A stretch of DNA of 8,467 bases from DATLFI01 sp035524895 (GTDB lineage: Bacteria; Acidobacteriota; Thermoanaerobaculia; Multivoradales; Multivoraceae): positions 1-8,467 of the forward strand of contig DATLFI010000306.1 in NCBI GenBank assembly GCA_035524895.1. Reading direction: 5' to 3'. The notes beneath the pieces are model-generated. The model worked only from the letters and a program-made list of their open reading frames with translations. It did not search any database and was not told the DNA's origin. Shown one piece after another: positions 1 through 4,194 of the stretch. Position 1 is the stretch's first letter. Each line of letters starts with the position of its first letter. Both the position numbers and the translations under genes were made by a program.

Positions 1-43
1 GAGCCGATTGCGCGCGTTCGGCGTGCCGCGGGTCGGGTCGTGA
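1..43 (+). CDS. Probable allantoicase, C-terminal end only (5' part outside window)
   Basis: Reading from base 2, the frame gives S-R-L-R-A-F-G-V-P-R-V-G-S and a TGA at 41-43. Allantoicases typically end in a jelly-roll strand of the form DGG(I/V)SRLR-x-FG, so the fragment fits the C-terminus of that enzyme, which splits allantoate into ureidoglycolate and urea. The neighbour fits too: the next gene is ureidoglycolate lyase, the following pathway step, and the two are often adjacent. Only 13 residues are visible, so the call rests on a short motif plus context. A competing reading is an open minus-strand frame over bases 1-141. Confidence 0.5.
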   Translation, partial: SRLRAFGVPRVGS

Positions 44-134
44 GCCTCCGTCACCTCGACCGGCACTGCCGTGCTGGCGCAGGTGTTGTGATCCAGGCGC
101 CGCAGGCCCTCCTCGACGGGCAAGCGCTGCGCGC

Positions 135-168
135 CTGACACGTTCCTCCGCTCGCTATCCTCGGCATC
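135..168 (+). promoter_or_regulatory. Weak candidate promoter for allA, possibly leaderless
   Basis: The 125 bases between the preceding stop and allA contain CTGACA (135-140; one mismatch to the -35 consensus) and TATCCT (156-161; T, A and final T of the -10 conserved), with a short 15-base spacer. The -10-like hexamer ends 7 bases before the ATG at 169, and no Shine-Dalgarno lies ahead of that ATG. Transcription could therefore start at or next to the start codon. The spacer is shorter than ideal, so this is only a candidate. Confidence 0.25.
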
Positions 169-675
169 ATGAAAGCCATCGAGCTGCACGCCGAGCCGCT
201 GACGCGCGAAGCGTTCGCCCCCTTCGGCGACGTCATCGACGCGCGCGGCGTCGCGGGTGTCGCGATCAACGACGGCAACGCGCTGCGCTTCGACGACTTC
301 TGCTCGGTCGACGTGGCGACCGGCGGAGGGCATCCGCGTCTCGCGATCTTCCAGGTGGAAGCTGCGTCGTCGCCGCTGTCGCTGCGCCTGCTCGAGCGCC
401 ACCCCCTCGGCACGCAGGCGTTCGTGCCGCTCGCAGGCCAGCGCTTCGTGGTCGTGGTGGCGCTCCCTGGGCTCGGGCCCGACGAGCTCGTCCCGGCCCA
501 GCTGCGCGCTTTCGTGACCGACGGGCGGCAAGGTACCAATTATCGCCGCGGCACCTGGCACCACCCGTTGCTCGCCCTCGACGGCGGCGAGTTCCTGGTG
601 CTCGACCGCGGCGGACCGGGCGTCAACGGCGAGGTGGTGCCGTACGAGCAGCACGGCGTGATGGTGAAGCCGTAA
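169..675 (+). CDS. allA: Ureidoglycolate lyase (AllA family)
   Basis: This 168-residue protein is the usual full length for ureidoglycolate lyase (EC 4.3.2.3), a cytoplasmic cupin-like enzyme that releases urea and glyoxylate from ureidoglycolate, the last step of allantoin/allantoate use as a nitrogen source. Seen in the sequence: an N-terminal L-T-x-E-A-F-A-P-F-G-D-V-I segment (residues 11-23), E-R-H-P-L-G-T-Q-A-F-V-P-L (76-88), and the family signature G-T-N-Y-R-R-G-T-W-H-H-P-L-L-A-L (122-137), followed by the beta strand F-L-V-L-D-R (142-147). ATG 169 begins the conserved N-terminus but has no ribosome binding site. The upstream fragment looks like allantoicase, the previous enzyme. The stop (673-675) is followed within a few bases by a truncated acyltransferase gene in another frame. 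Confidence 0.93.
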   Translation: MKAIELHAEPLTREAFAPFGDVIDARGVAGVAINDGNALRFDDFCSVDVATGGGHPRLAIFQVEAASSPLSLRLLERHPLGTQAFVPLAGQRFVVVVALPGLGPDELVPAQLRAFVTDGRQGTNYRRGTWHHPLLALDGGEFLVLDRGGPGVNGEVVPYEQHGVMVKP

Positions 676-722
676 GGCACGTCGCGCTGCCGCCGCTCAA
701 CCTCGCACTGGCGCGCGACCTG

Positions 723-1523
723 GTGGACTCGACCCGTGTGGCGCGTCTGCTGGCTGGCTATCGCGACCGTCCCGCGGCCGACCTCGACGCTCTAGCACTC
801 GTGCTCGTGCGGCTGTCGCAGCTCGCGATCGACCAGCCGCTGGTGCGCGAGCTCGACGTCAACCCGCTCCTGGTCGACGAGCGCGGCGTGGTCGCGGTCG
901 ACGCGCGCGTCCGTCTGGACCTGGGACCGAGACGGGGTCTCGAGCGCCTCGCGATCCGCCCGTACCCCGCCGAGCTCGAGGAGACGGTGCAGCTCTCCGA
1001 CGGCACCGCGATCATGCTGCGGCCGATCCGACCCGAAGACGAGCCCGCGCACCAGCGCCTGTTCGCCTCGCTCGACCCCGAGTCGGTCTACTTCCGCTTC
1101 TTCAGCGTGGTGCGCGAGCTGCCGCACGAGCGGCTGGCGCGCTACACCCAGATCGACTATGACCGCGAGATGGCGTTCATCGCGACGCGAACCGAGGACG
1201 GCGAGGTGCGCACGCTCGGCGTGGTCCGCGCGATTCTCGGTGGCGGCGAACGACGCAGGGCGGAGTTCGCGATCGTGGTCGATCCCCGCTACCAGGGGCT
1301 GGGCCTCGGCTACCGGCTGCTGCGCAAGGTGATCGACTACTGCCACGATCAGGGCGCGGTGGCGGTGGTCGGACAGGTGCTGTGGGAGAACCCGCGCATG
1401 CGCCGCCTCGCGGAGGACCTGGGCTTCTCCTCGCGTCGCCTCGAGGGCAACGTGCTCGAGGTCACGCTGCCGCTGCGCGAGCTGCGCTCGGCCGAGCCCG
1501 TTGCGGCGGGCTCGGCCCGTTGA
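723..1523 (+). CDS. 5'-truncated Pat/YfiQ-type protein acyltransferase: ATP-grasp tail plus intact GNAT domain
   Basis: Homology begins before the first usable start: in this frame bases 681-722 already read V-A-L-P-P-L-N-L-A-L-A-R-D-L, a conserved segment late in the NDP-forming acyl-CoA-synthetase-like part of Pat enzymes. The family then continues as a helical stretch with E-L-D-V-N-P-L-L (residues 43-50 from GTG 723), the linker I-R-P-Y-P-A-E-L-E (78-86), and a GNAT domain from about residue 97 with R-P-I-R-P-E-D, Y-F-R-F-F, Q-I-D-Y-D-R-E-M, a Glu in A-E-F-A (E181, where Pat enzymes carry the catalytic Glu) and the acetyl-CoA loop Q-G-L-G-L-G (191-196). Full-length Pat proteins have about 900 residues and acylate lysines on metabolic enzymes such as acetyl-CoA synthetase. 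Here the CoA-binding, ligase and most ATP-grasp domains are absent. GTG 723 is the first start codon and has no Shine-Dalgarno. It may be a remnant, or a GNAT enzyme expressed from the allA transcript. Confidence 0.75.
   Translation: MDSTRVARLLAGYRDRPAADLDALALVLVRLSQLAIDQPLVRELDVNPLLVDERGVVAVDARVRLDLGPRRGLERLAIRPYPAELEETVQLSDGTAIMLRPIRPEDEPAHQRLFASLDPESVYFRFFSVVRELPHERLARYTQIDYDREMAFIATRTEDGEVRTLGVVRAILGGGERRRAEFAIVVDPRYQGLGLGYRLLRKVIDYCHDQGAVAVVGQVLWENPRMRRLAEDLGFSSRRLEGNVLEVTLPLRELRSAEPVAAGSAR
1490..1517 (+). terminator. Perfect 11-bp GC hairpin at the end of the GNAT gene, terminator-like
   Basis: GGCCGAGCCCG (1490-1500) and CGGGCTCGGCC (1507-1517) are exact inverted repeats around a 6-base loop. 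The hairpin overlaps the last codons of the gene and ends 6 bases before its stop ends. No T-run follows, so a classical intrinsic terminator is not shown. It could still slow polymerase or protect the 3' end of the mRNA. Confidence 0.45.
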
Positions 1524-1647
1524 CGTAAACGCGCACCCCGACACCACCGCGAAGCGCACCGGGGGACTCGGCCTGTTCGAGAACCGAGACCCGCACACGG
1601 GAAATCCTCGATATCGCTCGAAGTCGCCGGCGCCTACCCTCTCGTGT

Positions 1648-1653
1648 AGGAGG
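1648..1653 (+). promoter_or_regulatory. Strong Shine-Dalgarno for the small hypothetical gene
   Basis: AGGAGG lies 9 bases before ATG 1663 and is the best ribosome binding site in the window. It fixes the start of the small gene. CCTAC (1633-1637) can pair with GTAGG (1646-1650), which would cover half of the site. That stem is only 5 bp, so regulation by it is speculative. Confidence 0.65.
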
Positions 1654-1662
1654 TGGCCCATC

Positions 1663-1908
1663 ATGAAAGTCTCAGGAATCTCGTCGGAGTCGGAGTCCGG
1701 AATGCATCGGCCGCATCGGCCCTCGGACCACCCTCCGAGCCACGTTGTCGAGTCCAGTCTCGACCGGAAGTTCTTCGAAGGTATGGACGCGACGCTCGAG
1801 TCCCTGTGGCGGCGCTACTGGCTGGCCGAGCTCGGCGTCGAGAAGGGGATCGCCAAGCTGGGGGTCGGCAACCGGCTCGGTGCCGAGCCCTGGCCAGGAT
1901 CCTCATAG
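1663..1908 (+). CDS. Small hypothetical protein, 81 residues
   Basis: I do not recognise this protein. The start is supported by an AGGAGG 9 bases upstream. The N-terminal third is polar and low in complexity, with a Ser/Glu run (S-S-E-S-E-S, residues 7-12) and a His/Pro-rich stretch (15-27). The rest is likely helical, with an amphipathic W-R-R-Y-W-L-A-E-L segment (about 48-56) followed by a Gly-rich tail. No signal peptide, membrane segment or metal motif is visible. Third-position G/C is moderate in the first third and about 90% from M41 on, so the second half looks most clearly coding. It sits 139 bases after the GNAT gene and 69 bases before the OmpA-domain gene, which has its own promoter-like box. 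A shorter start at ATG 1783 is possible but lacks a comparable ribosome binding site. Confidence 0.5.
   Translation: MKVSGISSESESGMHRPHRPSDHPPSHVVESSLDRKFFEGMDATLESLWRRYWLAELGVEKGIAKLGVGNRLGAEPWPGSS
1874..1889 (+). other. GC inverted repeat near the end of the small gene
   Basis: GGCTCGG (1874-1880) and CCGAGCC (1883-1889) are exact inverted repeats, able to form a 6-bp stem with a 4-base loop. The stem lies 17 bases before the stop at 1906-1908 and upstream of the next promoter-like box. The core GGCTCGG/CCGAGCC is the same as in the hairpin at 1490-1517. No T-run follows. It could be a weak terminator or simply part of the coding sequence. Confidence 0.25.
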
Positions 1909-1919
1909 CTGCCCGTGCA

Positions 1920-1925
1920 TATAAT
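1920..1925 (+). promoter_or_regulatory. Consensus -10 box (TATAAT) ahead of the OmpA-domain gene
   Basis: An exact TATAAT stands out in very GC-rich surroundings, 52 bases before ATG 1978. A TG pair two bases upstream resembles, but is one base off, an extended -10. No good -35 is seen at 16-18 bases (positions around 1896-1903 read AGGATCCT). The transcript would begin near 1931-1933, giving a leader of about 46 bases that starts at the foot of the 1930-1972 inverted repeat. Confidence 0.55.
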
Positions 1926-1929
1926 CGGG

Positions 1930-1972
1930 GGTCTCTGGAGTCGAGAAAGCAAAGACTGACCGACTGGAGACC
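1930..1972 (+). promoter_or_regulatory. 5' leader stem-loop covering the Shine-Dalgarno of the OmpA-domain gene
   Basis: GGTCTC (1930-1935) pairs with GAGACC (1967-1972) and AGTCG (1939-1943) pairs with CGACT (1961-1965), separated by a small 3:1 internal loop. That gives 11 base pairs around a 17-base A-rich loop. The gene's only ribosome binding site, GGAG at 1966-1969 (8 bases before ATG 1978), lies in the 3' arm. In the folded state it would be mostly paired, so translation could be controlled by opening of the stem. If transcription starts at 1932 or later, the outermost pairs are lost. Confidence 0.45.
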
Positions 1973-1977
1973 TTTCG

Positions 1978-3702
1978 ATGAGAGCACCTCTTCTTGCCCG
2001 CCGATCGCCGTGCAACTTCCGGGTCGCGCACCTGCTGACGTTGTCCGTCCTCCTCGCCGCTCCGGCGCTGGCCCAGCGTCTCGAGCCCCACCCACCGGTG
2101 GTCTGTGGCGGCAACGAGGACGTGGAGATCCGCGGGAAGCTGATCGAGACCGACGGCAACGCCGTGACGGTGACCGGCCACTGCGATGTCGTCATCCGCG
2201 ACAGCCGCATCGTCGCCGGCGGATATGCGGTCGTCGCCATTCACCACGGTGACGTGGAGGTCCGCGACAGCCACGTCGAAGGCGGCAAGGGCGGGCTGGT
2301 CGCGATCGACCACGGCGAGATCTCCTATCGCGACAGCACGGTACGGGGCGGGGTCGCTGGAGGTGGCCGGCACGCGGAGCTCGAGGACGAAGGTGGCAAC
2401 GATGTCTCCGGCAGAGTCGCCGAGATACCGGCGACCCACGTGATCCTCCAAGGCGGCTCGGTGAAGGTGACGACCTCCGGGGTGAGCACGCCGAGCGTCG
2501 AGGTCGACGCGAGTGGTGTCCGCGTCGGCGGTGCCGGCGGCGTGTCGGTCGACGAGAGCGGCATTCGCGTGGGCGGCGGCCAGGCCAGTGTCAGCGTCGA
2601 CGAACAAGGCGTGCGCGTTGGCGCCGGCCAGGCAAGCGTCAGCGTCGACGCCCAGGGAGTGCGTGTGGGCACCGGCGGCGCGGCGGTCCAGCTCCGGACC
2701 GGCACGCCCCTCGTCTGCAACAAGAACGCGCGTCTCACCATCGAAGGCCAGGACATCGTGACCGACGGCGAGGGAGTCGCGGTGCTCGCGAACTGCAACG
2801 TGACGATCCGCAACAGCCGCATCATCGCGGACGGCTACGCGGTGCTCAACACGGCCAGCGGGATCATCGAGATCGAGAACAGCCACATCGAAGGCCGCCT
2901 CGGCGGAATCCTCCTGAGCGGCAACGGCACGGTCCGCTATCGCAGCACCGTCGTGCGCGGCGGTGCGCTGTCGACCGCCAAGGGCACGCTCGCCGACCAG
3001 GGCGACAACCGGGTGAGCGGCACCGTCGACCTCTCGGGCCTCGGCGACGCGATCGTGCGCGCTGCCTCAGGGAGCTCCGCGAGCGTGGCGCCCCCGGCGG
3101 CGACACCTCGAGACGGCATCCGCGTCGACGCCGGCGGCGTCCAGATCGGGGACATCGAGGTCACCGCAGCCGGCATCCGCATCGGCCAGGACCTTCTGGC
3201 GCTCGAGACCGTCGGCGACTTCGTCCGCCTCGAGGCGGCGGGAGCCGCGATCGACGCCGCCTGGCGGTCGAGAGCCTCGACCTATTCGGCCGCCGACACG
3301 GTCCGCCTGATGGACGAGCTCGGCGCGCGCGTTGAAGGCGGCGTCACCCACGTCGACCTCGCCGGCGACGTGCTGTTCGATTTCGGCAGCGCCGCCGTGC
3401 GACCCGATGCCGCCGCGCAGCTGGTCAAGGTCGCGCACGTGCTCCGCCAGAAGGCACAACGCGAGGTCCAGGTCGTCGGCCACACCGACTCGGTCGGCTC
3501 GGACGAGGCCAACCAGAAGCTCTCGGAGGCGCGCGCGATCGCGGTGATGGCCTGGCTCAACCAGCACCAAGGCATCCCCGCGAACCTGATCAAGGCGCGC
3601 GGCCTGGGAAAGAAGCAGCCGGTCGCGCACAATACCAAGCCCGACGGAAGCGACGATCCAGCCGGGCGGGCGCGCAACCGGCGAGTCGAGATCGTGTTCT
3701 AG
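1978..3702 (+). CDS. Exported protein with duplicated DUF3060-like beta modules, short tandem repeats and C-terminal OmpA domain
   Basis: This 574-residue protein is probably periplasmic and held to peptidoglycan. It has a signal peptide (arginines, hydrophobic core at 19-30, cleavage after A-L-A at 30-32) with no lipobox. Module A (about 41-147) and module B (about 245-350) align almost without gaps, with roughly 45% identity by hand. Each has a Cys pair 26 residues apart (C43/C69 and C247/C273) and runs of I-R-x-S-x-I and Y-A-V strands typical of parallel beta folds. Each module is followed by repeats of V-x-V-D-x-x-G-V-R-V-G: five after A (about 162-236, the last four at 15-16 residue spacing) and two after B (about 381-403). 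Residues about 458-574 form an OmpA-like domain: L-F-D-F-G-S, G-H-T-D with D504, N-x-x-L-S-E-A-R-A with R519 (the pair that binds diaminopimelate in OmpA), R-G-L-G-K-K-Q-P-V and the terminal N-R-R-V-E-I. No beta-barrel domain is seen. The role of the N-terminal modules is unknown. ATG 1978 has GGAG 8 bases upstream. Confidence 0.88.
   Translation: MRAPLLARRSPCNFRVAHLLTLSVLLAAPALAQRLEPHPPVVCGGNEDVEIRGKLIETDGNAVTVTGHCDVVIRDSRIVAGGYAVVAIHHGDVEVRDSHVEGGKGGLVAIDHGEISYRDSTVRGGVAGGGRHAELEDEGGNDVSGRVAEIPATHVILQGGSVKVTTSGVSTPSVEVDASGVRVGGAGGVSVDESGIRVGGGQASVSVDEQGVRVGAGQASVSVDAQGVRVGTGGAAVQLRTGTPLVCNKNARLTIEGQDIVTDGEGVAVLANCNVTIRNSRIIADGYAVLNTASGIIEIENSHIEGRLGGILLSGNGTVRYRSTVVRGGALSTAKGTLADQGDNRVSGTVDLSGLGDAIVRAASGSSASVAPPAATPRDGIRVDAGGVQIGDIEVTAAGIRIGQDLLALETVGDFVRLEAAGAAIDAAWRSRASTYSAADTVRLMDELGARVEGGVTHVDLAGDVLFDFGSAAVRPDAAAQLVKVAHVLRQKAQREVQVVGHTDSVGSDEANQKLSEARAIAVMAWLNQHQGIPANLIKARGLGKKQPVAHNTKPDGSDDPAGRARNRRVEIVF
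2497..2685 (+). repeat. Four tandem repeats of 45-48 bp encoding V-x-V-D-x-x-G-V-R-V-G units
   Basis: Within the OmpA-domain gene, residues 174-188, 189-204, 205-220 and 221-236 repeat the pattern V-S-V-D-E-x-G-V-R-V-G-x-G-Q-A-S. The last three units are exactly 48 bp long and similar in DNA as well as protein, for example each of these begins GT(G/C)-(T/A)(C/G)(G/C)-GTC-GAC. This points to recent expansion by tandem duplication. A degenerate unit precedes the array (about 162-173), and two related units follow module B (381-403). Confidence 0.75.
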
Positions 3703-3711
3703 CGAGGCGTC

Positions 3712-3746
3712 GAGCGCAAGCGCTGCGAGTGCGTCGGCGCTCCTTT
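3712..3746 (+). terminator. Weak terminator-like hairpin after the OmpA-domain gene
   Basis: GAGCGC (3712-3717) can pair with GCGCTC (3737-3742), followed by CTTTG. A competing small palindrome AGCGC-AA-GCGCT (3714-3725) lies inside. The stem is short and the T-run has only three bases, so termination here is a guess. Confidence 0.22.
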
Positions 3747-3775
3747 GAAACCGGGCCAGGGCTCTGCCGTATATC
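3745..3775 (+). promoter_or_regulatory. Candidate promoter for the padR-permease operon, probably leaderless
   Basis: TTGAAA (3745-3750) has one mismatch to the -35 consensus, and TATATC (3770-3775) resembles a -10. The spacer is 19 bases, or 18 to GTATAT. A start point 6-8 bases after the -10 falls on or next to ATG 3781, and there is no Shine-Dalgarno before that ATG. This suggests a leaderless mRNA. The -10 half lies inside the palindrome at 3769-3790. Confidence 0.42.
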
Positions 3776-3790
3776 CGTTCATGGATATAC
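3769..3790. promoter_or_regulatory. Perfect palindrome over the padR start codon, probable PadR operator
   Basis: GTATATCC (3769-3776) and GGATATAC (3783-3790) are exact inverted repeats around the 6-base centre GTTCAT, which runs into the start codon at 3781-3783. PadR-family dimers bind AT-containing dyads in their own promoters. This AT-rich dyad overlaps both a -10-like sequence and the start codon of the padR gene, as expected for autorepression of the padR-permease unit. No other copy was noticed in the window. Confidence 0.6.
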
Positions 3791-4194
3791 CCGACGACGA
3801 GAGCATGGGCGGCTCGACCTCGGCGGAGCGACGCGACGTCGTCGACCTGCTGCCCCTGCGACCGCTCGTATTCGAGCTGCTGCTCCTGCTCGGTCGTAGC
3901 GAGCAGCACGGTTACGCGCTCATGCGCGCCCTCGCCGACCGTGCCGAGCGGCGCATCGTGCTCGGGCCGGCAACGCTGTATCGAACCCTGAAAGAGCTGC
4001 GCGAGCGCGGCCTGATCGAGGAGGCCGAAGCCACCGTCGGCGACGATGACGAACGGCGACGTACCTACCGCCTGAGCGACTTCGGACGCGACGTCGCCGC
4101 CGCCGAGGCCGAGCGCCTGGACTCCCTCGTTGCCGCCGCGCGGGCGGCGCGCCTGCTGCAAGGTCCGGCACGGACCCGGCGCCATCGCGCATGA
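3781..4194 (+). CDS. PadR-family transcriptional regulator
   Basis: This 137-residue protein has the PadR winged-helix domain at about residues 23-102: D-L-L-P-L-R-P-L-V-F-E-L-L-L-L-L, then H-G-Y-A-L-M (43-48), the recognition region L-G-P-A-T-L-Y-R-T-L-K-E-L (61-73), G-L-I-E-E-A, and the wing R-R-R-T-Y-R-L-S-D-F-G-R (92-103). A short C-terminal helix (104-124) serves for dimerisation. ATG 3781 is preferred over the upstream TTG 3745, which coincides with a -35-like box, although ATG 3805 is also possible. There is no Shine-Dalgarno at 3781, and a perfect dyad spans the start. Its stop overlaps the permease start (ATGA, 4191-4194), so the two are translationally coupled. Such PadR genes generally repress themselves and the linked permease; the ligand is unknown. 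Confidence 0.92.
   Translation: MDIPDDESMGGSTSAERRDVVDLLPLRPLVFELLLLLGRSEQHGYALMRALADRAERRIVLGPATLYRTLKELRERGLIEEAEATVGDDDERRRTYRLSDFGRDVAAAEAERLDSLVAAARAARLLQGPARTRRHRA

Noticed and set aside
40..138. A 32-codon plus-strand ORF starting with a GTG that overlaps the TGA at 41-43.
   Set aside because: It has no ribosome binding site, no recognisable product and a length expected by chance in GC-rich DNA.
3..722. The frame of the GNAT fragment stays open leftward through the whole allA region to the window edge, suggesting a long fusion.
   Set aside because: There is no ATG, GTG or TTG before 723, and the translation within allA is Arg/Ala-rich shadow sequence without Pat homology. Clear homology starts only at about 681.
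792..1664. Long minus-strand ORF of 290 residues opposite the GNAT gene.
   Set aside because: It is His/Arg/Glu-rich antisense shadow of a clearly homologous plus-strand gene.
1653..2252. Plus-strand ORF of 199 residues spanning the small gene and the start of the OmpA-domain gene.
   Set aside because: Its composition is Arg/Pro-rich shadow, and it overlaps two better-supported starts in other frames.
1903..2886. Minus-strand ORF of 327 residues opposite the OmpA-domain gene.
   Set aside because: Its repeats are the antisense image of the plus-strand repeats, and the plus strand has a signal peptide and an OmpA domain.
3745..3780. TTG 3745 as the start of the PadR gene.
   Set aside because: The extra 12 residues are not PadR-like, no ribosome binding site precedes it, and the TTG is part of a -35-like TTGAAA.
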